A stretch of DNA of 54,245 nucleotides from a virus. The notes beneath the pieces were generated by a model that saw only the letters and a program-made list of their open reading frames with translations, made no database searches and had not been told where the DNA came from. Where the stretch lies: positions 1 through 54,245 of the IMG/VR virus record IMGVR_UViG_3300022213_000006, one strand, 5' to 3'. Position 1 is the first letter of the stretch. Every line of letters begins with the position of its first letter. This document shows, in pieces, positions 21,699-29,632 of this stretch. Both the position numbers and the translations under genes were made by a program.

Positions 21699-22161
21699 GC
21701 TACCAGAGTCCCAGATCGCTGCACGTTTCCCGGTAACCGCAGCGCACACAAATGAGCTTGCAGTTCTGACCAATCATCTGCGCACCGCAACACAGGCAGA
21801 TGTACTGCATCGAGTACTTGCTCGCGCGCAGGTCGACAGCATCAATGGTTGCTGGACGTGGCTCGGAGCTCGAGCCGGTGGAAATCGCGGTTGGGACAAA
21901 GGCGGGGGGTATGGTCGCATTCGCAACAACGACGGGCATCACGTATACGTACATCGATTGATCTTGGAGCTTGTGCGACGGAGTCCCCCAGACTGGATCC
22001 TTCCCCACGAGCTTGTCGTGCATCACATGTGCCTCAATCGGCTGTGTTTCAATCCGCTCCACGTAGCGTGGACCAGCGTTTCAGAAAATGCGCGTGAAGC
22101 AACGGGGGTGCGGTTGTCATCGCCGCTGCGCCTTGCGGACGAGCACGAACCAGTGTGGTGA
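21685..22161 (+). CDS. HNH endonuclease
   Basis: This gene encodes 158 residues. The HNH core is at residues 55-150: NGCWTWLGARAGG, GGGYGRI, GHHVYVHRLILELV and VVHHMCLNRLCFNPLHVAW followed by SVSENARE. The start is a TTG at 21685 with GGAG in the 3' end of the previous gene; no ATG or GTG is available. The first 40 residues lack any HNH feature and are encoded opposite a convincing zinc-ribbon gene (21700-21810). It is the last rightward gene before the convergent hairpin. It may be a homing-type mobile gene or a packaging/repair nuclease; the former is more likely. Confidence 0.8.
   Translation: MDFLELPESQIAARFPVTAAHTNELAVLTNHLRTATQADVLHRVLARAQVDSINGCWTWLGARAGGNRGWDKGGGYGRIRNNDGHHVYVHRLILELVRRSPPDWILPHELVVHHMCLNRLCFNPLHVAWTSVSENAREATGVRLSSPLRLADEHEPVW
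21700..21810 (-). CDS. 36-residue zinc-ribbon protein, antisense to the HNH gene
   Basis: Leftward ATG at 21810 to TAG at 21702-21700. The product begins MQYICLCCGAQMIGQN and continues CKLICVRCGYRETCSDL. This is a recurrent small zinc-ribbon type in bacteria and phages, with CxxC, NCK, CxxCGY and a terminal CSDL. The match over the full length makes it hard to dismiss as a shadow frame, although the Shine-Dalgarno is weak. It overlaps the weak N-terminal third of the HNH gene on the other strand. Confidence 0.65.
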   Translation of the reverse strand: MQYICLCCGAQMIGQNCKLICVRCGYRETCSDLGLW

Positions 22162-22201
22162 CGCCGGGGCCCGCGGGGAGGAGTACCCGCGAACCCCGGC
22201 G
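22162..22201. terminator. Convergent GC-rich hairpin between the two arms
   Basis: CGCCGGGG (22162-22169) pairs with CCCCGGCG (22194-22201), and inside it GCGGG (22173-22177) pairs with CCCGC (22186-22190) around an 8-nt loop. It begins right after the HNH stop (22161) and lies before the end of the leftward operon (22241). No U-run follows on either strand, so termination may depend on hairpin strength, a protein factor, or collision. The symmetrical position fits a bidirectional terminator. Confidence 0.6.
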
Positions 22202-22240
22202 CCGATCGCTGCGCAACCCAGCCCCAAGGCGCGCGCGACC

Positions 22241-22474
22241 CTACCCCTGAGCCGCCGCGGCTTTCCGCCGGGTGACCTCATCGGCCGATCGCTTGGCGAG
22301 CATCCGATTCATGTCGAGGAGGGCCAGGAACTCATCGGGCGTGGGGTCGCGCCCCTCTTTGAGCAGGGACTCCACGATGTCGCGGGTTCGCTGGAAGTGC
22401 GCGACCTCTTCGCCTACGAGGCCAACGAGCGAAGCGAGTCCGTCGATCAGCTGGACGATGGCCAGGATGCCCAT
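22241..22474 (-). CDS. Hypothetical small protein, end of the late operon
   Basis: This 77-residue product starts with ATG after GGAGGG. The N-terminal 22 residues are hydrophobic (ILAIVQLIDGLASLVGLVG) and the rest is a charged helix (EEVAHFQRTRDIVESLLKEG) ending in a basic Ala-rich tail. It follows a lipoprotein and a small membrane protein, so it may belong to the lysis cassette. No family recognised. Confidence 0.62.
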   Translation of the reverse strand: MGILAIVQLIDGLASLVGLVGEEVAHFQRTRDIVESLLKEGRDPTPDEFLALLDMNRMLAKRSADEVTRRKAAAAQG

Positions 22475-22477
22475 GGC

Positions 22478-22858
22478 TCAGCCCTCCGCCTTGGCCCGCG
22501 CAGCACGGGCCTCCAGCTCGCGCGCGAGGCGTCGAAGGGACGCTGACGCGGCGGCGTAGTCGAATGTCGCTCCTGTGGCGGTTCTGGAAGCTTCAACCAC
22601 CTCCACGGCGGCCACTGTCTCCTGCACCACCTTGTCGATGGCGAAGGCGACTCGATCCGGGGTGCTCGGATTGGTGACGACAGCCACCTGAGCGATTAGC
22701 GCCGCCTGAATGTCCAGCAGAGCCCCGTAGTAGAGCTGCTGCTGGGTCGCCTCGCCCGAGCGCGCCAGTTGCGACGTGGCGCAGCCCGTGGTCGTCGCCA
22801 GGGCGGGGACCAAGGCCAGGGAGATCAAGAACGCGAGCGCGTGGGGCTTGAGGCGCAT
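22478..22858 (-). CDS. Lipoprotein, candidate outer-membrane spanin
   Basis: This 126-residue product has an N-terminal signal peptide with basic residues (MRLKPHALAFLISLALVPAL) and a lipobox TTTGC, so Cys26 would be lipidated. The mature part is helical and Ala-rich and ends in a basic coiled coil (LRRLARELEARAARAK). In the lysis region this suggests an o-spanin-like role, inferred from position and topology. It overlaps the upstream gene by one base (TGATG). Confidence 0.65.
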   Translation of the reverse strand: MRLKPHALAFLISLALVPALATTTGCATSQLARSGEATQQQLYYGALLDIQAALIAQVAVVTNPSTPDRVAFAIDKVVQETVAAVEVVEASRTATGATFDYAAASASLRRLARELEARAARAKAEG

Positions 22859-23088
22859 CAGGCAAGCGCCCGGCGCAGCCCCAGGACCGCGAGGATCTGA
22901 CCAACCAGGGATACGAGGTTCACGCTCTGCTGCGCGAGGTCGCTGCCCTGCGCGGCTGCTTGCTGACCCATAGCGGTGAGCCCAGCCGGAAGAAGCCCGT
23001 TGGCCTCAGCCACCTGCCCGAAGGCCAGGAGTGCGAGGCCCCACGCGGTCATCGACTTGTAGACGGGCTTGTCTTTGAGAAGCGTCAT
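22858..23088 (-). CDS. Small membrane protein, holin-like
   Basis: This 76-residue product starts with ATG after GGCAGGAG. It begins LLKDKPVYKSMTAWGLALLA, followed by one hydrophobic span, an Ala/Gln-rich middle and a second span LVSLVGQILAVLGLRRALA. Proteins with this K-P-x-Y-K-S start and two membrane segments are common next to lysis genes in phages. Holin function is plausible but unproven; the endolysin lies far away at 45881. Confidence 0.6.
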   Translation of the reverse strand: MTLLKDKPVYKSMTAWGLALLAFGQVAEANGLLPAGLTAMGQQAAAQGSDLAQQSVNLVSLVGQILAVLGLRRALA

Positions 23089-23165
23089 GAGTGAACTCCT
23101 GCCTCTCGAGAGTGAGAGGATGCTTTGGGTGGCGTCTGAAAATAGCGCGCTTCCAGAAAGCAGTC

Positions 23166-23555
23166 CTACCGGCTAGCTCGGCGTTCTAAGAGCACTAGCT
23201 GCTCCAGCACGGCGATCATCTTGTCGAGCTTCTCGTTCTGTTTCCGCTCCGCCTCAGCATGCTCGCGCATCGAACGCATGTGCTCGCGCGGCAAGGGCGT
23301 CCCCGTCACAGCGTCGATCGGGGCCATGCCGGCATGAATCTCTGAGGTCTGCTGAGCCAGTGCCATGAACGCTTGCCGAGATTCCTGATCCATGTCCTGG
23401 GGTCGAGTGGGGAGTGGTGCGGGCTGTACGACGCCCAACCGAATGCCCATCTCGATCAGCGCGTACAGCGTCCCGATCGTCACGGCGGTGCCCAGCCCTG
23501 CCTTTTTCAGCTTCGCAGGGGCGTCTTCCCCGAAAACCGACAAATCAGCACCCAT
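23166..23555 (-). CDS. Membrane-anchored coiled-coil protein
   Basis: This 129-residue product uses the ATG at 23555 with GGGAGG upstream; the longer frame to 23576 is unsupported. A membrane span (residues 25-45, GLGTAVTIGTLYALIEMGI) is followed by a Pro-rich linker and a C-terminal coiled coil (AERKQNEKLDKMIAVLEQLV). An N-terminal anchor plus coiled coil would also fit an i-spanin-type partner for the lipoprotein at 22478, but no direct evidence exists. The 23556-23629 gap contains CCTTAACAAGTA and a short T-run in the leftward direction. Confidence 0.6.
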   Translation of the reverse strand: MGADLSVFGEDAPAKLKKAGLGTAVTIGTLYALIEMGIRLGVVQPAPLPTRPQDMDQESRQAFMALAQQTSEIHAGMAPIDAVTGTPLPREHMRSMREHAEAERKQNEKLDKMIAVLEQLVLLERRASR

Positions 23556-23629
23556 GATCCAGCGCCTCCCAGGCAATTAAAAAGACCCTTAACAAGTACC
23601 GTGTTCTGCGTTTCGTGACATCATTTACC

Positions 23630-24922
23630 CTAGTCGATCTTCTGGATCAGGAACCGAGCTTCTTCGATGTCAACGTTGCCACCGCTCGACTGCGTGACGC
23701 GGACTTTCAACACGTCCGTGGCAACGAGGGAGACACTGGCTACGAGGTTTCCCGCGAAGCTCTCGCCGTTGGCCACGGTGCGCTGGATGAACTCCGGGAT
23801 CGCCGTGCCGTTCTTCGTGACTTCGATCAAGAGCGGCATGCTCGCGCCGGGCGAAGCCATGTCGATGAAGGCCGCGACGAGATACTCCCCGTCCCCGTCT
23901 GTGGGACAGGTGAAGGACTCTCGGACGCTGAGCGTTCCACTCGCGTGGTCGTGCCACGTTCCCACGTCGAAGAGATCTGCTGCATCAAAATCCACGAAGG
24001 TGGCAGTCGCCGTCGCTAGAGACTGCGTCGCAGTTCGTGCGCCTTTGACTCGGGCTTGCTTCGGGAGATCGACAAACCCAGACCCGTCGACGAAGACAGC
24101 AGCGGATCCAGCGTTTGAGATGCCGAAGGTGTTGTTGCCATTTCGGTAAATGCCCGTGTCGGTGTCCAGGCGGAACACGAAGTCAGGCAGCGACGCCGAC
24201 CCGTCGTTCACTGCCATCGGGCCGATGGCATTGCCGACGCCGTCTGAGACAAAGCCTGAAACCAGGCGCTCAATCGCCACGAGACGATCGGTGAAGTTCT
24301 TGTGCGTACGCGCGGTCCACGTCGGGGACTGCACGGGCCGGACGAGCATCCGCTCGTACTCATCCCCGTCAAAGAACACCGCTTGGTACGGGGTCGTCGT
24401 GGGGTCGTAGTTGACGACAGCGGTGTACGCGGAGCCGTTCCACGTTGCCGTACCGACATCGTGTAGTCGCTGGCCGGCCAGGGTCTCGACGTAGATCGTC
24501 CCGTTGATGTCGATGGCCACGTACCGAGTGCCCGCACCGCCAGAACCAGCCATCGTGGCGCCGCCGGATCCGTTCTTGATCGGGGCGCCCGAACTCAAGA
24601 ACGTGCCGCCCGTGATCACTAGGTTCGAGGTCGGGGAACCAATGGAAATACGGAAACTGTCTGCACCGACGCGACCGGTGGTAGCGACGCCTCCTGCCCG
24701 CGTCGGATCGTTGAACACCGCTTGCTCGATTCCGACTGCAGAAGCTGCCCCCTGAACCGCTGCGACCTCGTCGATGATCGCGTTGATCGTATTTCGCAGC
24801 GTCGTGAAGTTGGTGTCGAAGTCCGTCGCATACTGCGTGTACGGTGGAGTTCGAAGACCGCTCTGACCACCTGCGAAGTTGACAAGGTAGGTGGTGAGGG
24901 AGATCTGGATCTTGGTTGCCAT
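23630..24922 (-). CDS. Tail fibre or tail-tip protein with C1q-like C-terminal domain
   Basis: This 430-residue product starts with ATG after GAGGACA. A helical start (TQYATDFDTNFTTLRNTINA) resembles a trimerising stem. The middle carries LDTDTGIYRNGNNTFGIS, a motif typical of phage fibre proteins. Residues 300-430 (FVDFDAADLFDVGTWHD to EARFLIQKID) look like a jelly-roll C1q/TNF-type domain that often binds surface ligands. It probably contacts the host. Last large gene of the tail block before the lysis genes. Confidence 0.72.
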   Translation of the reverse strand: MATKIQISLTTYLVNFAGGQSGLRTPPYTQYATDFDTNFTTLRNTINAIIDEVAAVQGAASAVGIEQAVFNDPTRAGGVATTGRVGADSFRISIGSPTSNLVITGGTFLSSGAPIKNGSGGATMAGSGGAGTRYVAIDINGTIYVETLAGQRLHDVGTATWNGSAYTAVVNYDPTTTPYQAVFFDGDEYERMLVRPVQSPTWTARTHKNFTDRLVAIERLVSGFVSDGVGNAIGPMAVNDGSASLPDFVFRLDTDTGIYRNGNNTFGISNAGSAAVFVDGSGFVDLPKQARVKGARTATQSLATATATFVDFDAADLFDVGTWHDHASGTLSVRESFTCPTDGDGEYLVAAFIDMASPGASMPLLIEVTKNGTAIPEFIQRTVANGESFAGNLVASVSLVATDVLKVRVTQSSGGNVDIEEARFLIQKID

Positions 24923-24937
24923 CGATGTGTCCTCTGC

Positions 24938-25420
24938 TTACGGAACCGGAACCCCGTAGGCGTTCAGGATTCTCGAGTAGTTGAACGGTGTCGTTCCGTT
25001 ATTGAAGATGACGCCGAGCGTCGCACCCGCAGCGAGAGTGGCGTAATAACTGAAAGGGACAAGCTCCGTGGTGAACCCGCTTAGAATCGGAGTCCCACCC
25101 CCGGTGTTTCCGAACGTGTACAGGATCTTGGAGTTGATCCCTGCCACGCGCTCGCCGGGCCCGATCACTTCGACGCGTCCGCGCGCTGTGCGTCGCAGCG
25201 TCACCGGAAGACCAATCTGGGCGTAGAAGTGGTCTCGTCCGCTCGACTTCACGGGGACGTCTCTCAGGATCTTCCCCACCCCGATATCGACATCCACCAC
25301 CCACACGCCCGAGACGTTCCCATCCATGTTGAACAGCACCGGGTTGGACAGGCACACTCCAGGCAGAGTGTCCTTGGTCGTTCTGATTTCACGCGAGATC
25401 AAACGCTTGAGAGTGCTCAT
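24938..25420 (-). CDS. Tail-associated protein, unknown
   Basis: This 160-residue product uses the ATG at 25420, which overlaps the previous stop; GGGGA lies upstream. Beta-rich: VWVVDVDIGVGKILRDVPV, HFYAQIGLPVTLRRTARGR, VEVIGPGERVAGINSKI. This pattern recalls small tail-tip or baseplate beta domains, possibly an OB-like fold. Position between a large tail protein and the fibre supports a tail role. Confidence 0.62.
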   Translation of the reverse strand: MSTLKRLISREIRTTKDTLPGVCLSNPVLFNMDGNVSGVWVVDVDIGVGKILRDVPVKSSGRDHFYAQIGLPVTLRRTARGRVEVIGPGERVAGINSKILYTFGNTGGGTPILSGFTTELVPFSYYATLAAGATLGVIFNNGTTPFNYSRILNAYGVPVP

Positions 25421-27114
25421 TCGTAGATCCCCGGTGTGATCTCGTGGCAATCCAACGTGGTGAGTGCCGAGGCATCATTGTCTGGGGTGTACGAGTGCGT
25501 GACTCGAGTAATCAGGAAGCGACGACCATCCGGCATTTCGAATGTGTCGTCGGGCTCAAGCGCTAGATCCTGAACCATCTCGATCGTGCGCGGATGCGCG
25601 CGAGCTTGCTCCAAGAAGAGCAACTCTCGAGCCACAGTTTCTGCAATAGCCTGCGTGTTGATGAGATGGTTCTCAACCGTTTGCTGAGACTCGTCGAACT
25701 GCCCGACCCCAGAAATTCCAGCTGTGGCGCGGATCTCCTTGAACACGTACTCGATGGGATCGCCGAAGTACTCGTAGTGGCCGCGACCGATGCGAGACAT
25801 AAGCCACAGCGCTGAGATCAGCGACGTGGCCTCGATGATGCGGCCGACCGGGATCGTGCTGCCACCCAGGGGCGGTACAAGATCGGGGTACGCAGCGAAG
25901 GTGATGTACACGATGAGCAGAAACGTGATCAGCCACGGGGCGAAGCCCGTATCAATTCGAACCCGGACTCCGATTGTTCCCCCGCCAGGCCCCGGAGTCG
26001 CGATGAGGGTGAATGACTCGCCGCCGCCAAGAATGGTCAACCCGCCGTTGACCGACTTGTGGACGAGCACCGACGCATTGTCGAGTACGAGCGTCTTATC
26101 CTCGGCCCAGAAGACGTTGAAGTCTTCCTTGTCCGTGAAAAATCCTGTGGTGAGCTGGGTTTCCGCAATCGACTGATTGGGTTGCGTGACCTTGGACATC
26201 AGAGCTTCGAGGCCAATCACGATGACCATGTTGGCGGGGGTGACGTTGCTCCACGGATGGTCAATGGAACGAATGAGCTGGTAGTCCGCATAGAAACGCG
26301 TAGGCGGAACCGAAGTCGTGGACTGCTGTTGCGTCAGAACTCCGCGACCGTCGAACCTAGGCTTGAATAAGCTCGGGAGCATGAGTTTCGCCAACATCGT
26401 GATCGGAGTCTCTTCCACGAGCTGGACCGAGTCGTGCCCGAAAAGCGTAGAGCCCCAACTCGAAAAGCTGTACTCGTCGGTCGACAGCCCCATGTTCTGC
26501 TGCGCGATTTGCTCGGCTGCGAAGACGTGCGTATCGATGCGCGTGAACACGTCACTCGTCTGGTTGAAGCGCATGAAGTGCGCCTCTCGAGAGACGGCAC
26601 GCACCTGCGCAAAGCTCTCAGCCTTCACGCGGGAGCGGGTGTAGCCCGTCTGACCCACGATCTCGCCGGTGAAGACGAGAGGCCACAAGGTGTCGCTCAC
26701 TCTTCGATCGCCCCAGGTCACGGTGATCACGTTGCCAGCGCGCAGGTATCGAGCGAGGTACGAACTCCAATTCGGTGAGCTGGGCGTCAGGTTGCTCAGA
26801 ATGCTCGGGTCGAACAGCCCGACCTCGTCCACAATCGACACCGTCAACGAGGAAGCCGCGATCCCGGAGTTGAGGTAGTCGCCGGCTTCCTCCGTGAGTT
26901 GGACGTTCGTCACGTACTCCGTGATGTCGAGCGGGCCGGTGATAGGAATCAGCGGCGCCGACCCATACCGGTTGAACAGCACCACGTCTCGCATCGTGTT
27001 GACGCCGTTACTCGATCGGATGTCGTACACAAGAACGCGAACGCTGGGCTGCCGCTCCGTGGACTGGGGCTCCGTGTAGATCCAATGGAGGTCAGCGGGA
27101 AGCGGCCGAGGCAT
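25417..27114 (-). CDS. Large tail-tip/baseplate protein with an internal hydrophobic segment
   Basis: This gene encodes 565 residues. The N-terminal part is beta-rich (LDITEYVTNVQLTEEAGDY) and similar in style to phage hub or late-control-type proteins; VITVTWGDRRVSDTLWPLVF TGEIVG supports this. A marked hydrophobic stretch near residues 395-415 (WLITFLLIVYITFAAY) is unusual for a structural protein and could insert into a membrane. The C-terminus has FEMPDGRRFLITRVTHSYT. Assigned to the tail tip by position downstream of the tape measure. Confidence 0.65.
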   Translation of the reverse strand: MPRPLPADLHWIYTEPQSTERQPSVRVLVYDIRSSNGVNTMRDVVLFNRYGSAPLIPITGPLDITEYVTNVQLTEEAGDYLNSGIAASSLTVSIVDEVGLFDPSILSNLTPSSPNWSSYLARYLRAGNVITVTWGDRRVSDTLWPLVFTGEIVGQTGYTRSRVKAESFAQVRAVSREAHFMRFNQTSDVFTRIDTHVFAAEQIAQQNMGLSTDEYSFSSWGSTLFGHDSVQLVEETPITMLAKLMLPSLFKPRFDGRGVLTQQQSTTSVPPTRFYADYQLIRSIDHPWSNVTPANMVIVIGLEALMSKVTQPNQSIAETQLTTGFFTDKEDFNVFWAEDKTLVLDNASVLVHKSVNGGLTILGGGESFTLIATPGPGGGTIGVRVRIDTGFAPWLITFLLIVYITFAAYPDLVPPLGGSTIPVGRIIEATSLISALWLMSRIGRGHYEYFGDPIEYVFKEIRATAGISGVGQFDESQQTVENHLINTQAIAETVARELLFLEQARAHPRTIEMVQDLALEPDDTFEMPDGRRFLITRVTHSYTPDNDASALTTLDCHEITPGIYE

Positions 27115-27716
27115 TAGACAATGCTCACGACGCGGAAGGTCAGCGTCACAGGGCGATCGAGGAACGTCGTCGGGGATACATCGAGTCCGTAGCCCGGGTG
27201 CTCAATCACGGATCCGCCTTGACCCGAGTATTTGCGGACGTCGAATTTCGACGGAGCCCCAGAGCCGAGCTGAAGGTCGAGGATCTCGATGTTGTACACG
27301 TCCGTTGACTCGTCTCGAGGCTCCCACTGGATGTAGACGGGGTTCACCACGGAAAAGGCCGGCGGGTTGATGAAGTAGTTGTAGAGCAACCGAAAGAAGA
27401 AGGTGGGCATGCTCAGCTCACCTTCCCACGTCTCGGTCACGATCACGTCCTGCTGATTCTCTTCGAATCGCACAAGCTTGGAGTCATCGATCGTTCGCAC
27501 GAGCGTCGCGAGCGGGGAACGCAGCACCTGCGCATCGAAGTTTCCACGACGATCGGGATTCCGGAAGTAAACAAGCGGCGGCATGAGAGCGCTGTTGGGG
27601 TGTACGAGGCGTCGCAGCGCCCCCGGCGTACCAGTCACACCAGCCGGCAAGAGCTGCACCGTCGTCGACGCGGTGGTCACGGTCCCCTGAAGAATCGGGT
27701 AGGTTCGAAAGCTCAC
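27114..27716 (-). CDS. Tail structural protein, unknown
   Basis: This 200-residue product has a GTG start overlapping the previous stop, with AGGAGAA upstream. Beta-rich with LRRLVHPNSALMPPLVYFRN and PVYIQWEPRDESTDVYNIEI, consistent with a distal-tail or wedge-like protein. No cysteines, no membrane segment. It lies between the LamG protein and the large tail-tip protein; every gene here is coupled by short overlaps. Confidence 0.65.
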   Translation of the reverse strand: MSFRTYPILQGTVTTASTTVQLLPAGVTGTPGALRRLVHPNSALMPPLVYFRNPDRRGNFDAQVLRSPLATLVRTIDDSKLVRFEENQQDVIVTETWEGELSMPTFFFRLLYNYFINPPAFSVVNPVYIQWEPRDESTDVYNIEILDLQLGSGAPSKFDVRKYSGQGGSVIEHPGYGLDVSPTTFLDRPVTLTFRVVSIV

Positions 27717-29629
27717 TAGGGTTCTCCTGCGATGCGGGCCTGAATCGTAACATTTGCCCCCGCATCAGCTTCGTCAGTCGAAGCGGTGTACGTCCCGTAG
27801 ATCTGTCCCGACGCATCTGCGACGAAGTTGTTATTGGCAGGCTGCGTGATCGAGCCCGGACTCGGAGCAACGAGCACGAAGGGCAGAAAACTGGCCCCCT
27901 GCGCGGGGAGGCCAGATACCGCGTCGGTAACGAGCCCAGTGATATTCGCTCCCCCGTTGATTCTGGGCACCCGGTCGAGTGAGACCGTGAGGTTCGGTGT
28001 GAAACCCAGCGGCTTACTGACGACCACAAACGAGGAGCGGTGCGGACCCGGTGTGATGCTCCCATTGGCTGCTTCGAGCGTGAACAACCAGGCTTCCGCG
28101 CGCATGGGCTGCGTGGCGGGCAGCGTGGTGCGCCGGAGCCAAATCGGCCGGTAGCCCGTGGGATTACTGGTCACCGTACCCACATCGAAAGACAACTCAG
28201 CGGTGGCGTAATCGGCGGGGCGAACCCACATCGCAGGCTGCGTGCTGAACGAATTCCCGGTGAAAGTCGTGAGGTCCGGAAGATCCGTGTCGACAGAGAT
28301 CGCGGTGACGAAGCTGGCGCCCGAGATCAAGTTCCTGTGTGAAGGGGCGTACTCCAGAATCGAAGATCCATTCAACGGAGTCAGAATGTATCGGACGTTC
28401 AGCAGGGATTCGCCTGTTGATTGTGTGAAGAAAATCATCCGGTGGTCGACCTGTCCGTTGATGCTGTCCGTGGTGCTCGGACCATCATCCCACAAGCTCG
28501 TCCAGGAGCAGAAACGGTAGTAATCACCTGACGACCCGAGATTCGAAAATTCGTGCGTGAAGACCAACTTCCCGTTCACTTTGTCGTGGCTGATGATTTC
28601 TCGAGCCTCGTTGGCGTTCGCGCCCGTAACGAAGACAACCCACTTCCCCACGTGGGAGTGATTATCGGCGTTGTCCCCGTCTCCCAGACCGGCGATGGCA
28701 GCACAGTTCGCGTCGTTCAACGCGGCGTCCCAGATTGCAAGGGAGTGAATCTGTCCTGTCCAACGATCGGCGGGGGTAGCCAGGGTGTATCCGGCTCCGC
28801 CGATACAAGCTCCGCGAGACACATTCGTCTGCGTAACGGAGTCATTCTCCGGGGTTGAGCTCGGGGTCTGTAGAATCCCGTTCTTGAAGACGCTGAGAGT
28901 GGTACCGTCCCAGCGAACAGCTACGTGGTACCACGTGTTGGTCGAAAAGAAGGAGTTGAACAGCAACTCCTTCTGGTCAGCAGTCGTCGTTGCATCCGAG
29001 ATTCTGACGAACAAGTTGGACGACTCGCGACGCACCAAAATCATGTTCGTGCTGTCGTTGTTGAACCCGTTCGTGTTCAGCTCGAAGATGACTCCGTTGC
29101 CGGCCGCAACAGTCGTCGTACGAGCCCAGACTCCGATCGTCCAAGCATTCACAATGCCGAATGCAGCGATGGTATTGCGGACAACGGCGTCGTTGGTTCC
29201 GTCAAAACTCAGAGACTTCCGTTGCCGGTTGAAGATCCCCGGCTGTTCCTTGCTTCGATCAAGCCCGGTCAACCCACCGCGAAGCGTTGGGAAATCCAGA
29301 GGATTGGCGAAGATCCAATCGCTTCCCGGAGAGTCAACGACATGCGCGAGCCTGTACCAATGAATCAGATTTGCAGCCGCGGTGTACGCCCCCGAATTTA
29401 CCAACGGGGTTGAGGATGCAGGACTCGGGACCGAATCTTCCTCGTACAGGGGGAGGGAAACGATTGCATTCTTGTCCGTCATTCCCCCAGAGAGCTGATA
29501 CTCGGCGTAGGGATTCCGACTGCACGCGTACCCGCCGAGAGATTGCGCAGGCTCAACGCCGTAACGCTGGTACGAATCCGCGTCGTTCGAAGACAGGAAG
29601 AACTTGATGTCTTTGGGGTTAACAGCCAT
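27716..29629 (-). CDS. Tail protein with LamG/concanavalin A-like domain
   Basis: This gene encodes 637 residues. The region about residues 130-300 is a laminin-G/pentraxin-like lectin fold: NAWTIGVWARTTT, STNTWYHVAVRWDGTTLSVF, KNGILQTPSST and WTGQIHSLAIWDAALND. These domains usually bind glycans or proteins, so it may take part in host recognition. The C-terminal 120 residues have an Ig-like or bacterial-surface-type pattern (LVTDAVSGLPAQGASFLPF). ATG start, weak Shine-Dalgarno. Confidence 0.75.
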   Translation of the reverse strand: MAVNPKDIKFFLSSNDADSYQRYGVEPAQSLGGYACSRNPYAEYQLSGGMTDKNAIVSLPLYEEDSVPSPASSTPLVNSGAYTAAANLIHWYRLAHVVDSPGSDWIFANPLDFPTLRGGLTGLDRSKEQPGIFNRQRKSLSFDGTNDAVVRNTIAAFGIVNAWTIGVWARTTTVAAGNGVIFELNTNGFNNDSTNMILVRRESSNLFVRISDATTTADQKELLFNSFFSTNTWYHVAVRWDGTTLSVFKNGILQTPSSTPENDSVTQTNVSRGACIGGAGYTLATPADRWTGQIHSLAIWDAALNDANCAAIAGLGDGDNADNHSHVGKWVVFVTGANANEAREIISHDKVNGKLVFTHEFSNLGSSGDYYRFCSWTSLWDDGPSTTDSINGQVDHRMIFFTQSTGESLLNVRYILTPLNGSSILEYAPSHRNLISGASFVTAISVDTDLPDLTTFTGNSFSTQPAMWVRPADYATAELSFDVGTVTSNPTGYRPIWLRRTTLPATQPMRAEAWLFTLEAANGSITPGPHRSSFVVVSKPLGFTPNLTVSLDRVPRINGGANITGLVTDAVSGLPAQGASFLPFVLVAPSPGSITQPANNNFVADASGQIYGTYTASTDEADAGANVTIQARIAGEP

Positions 29630-29632
29630 GGC

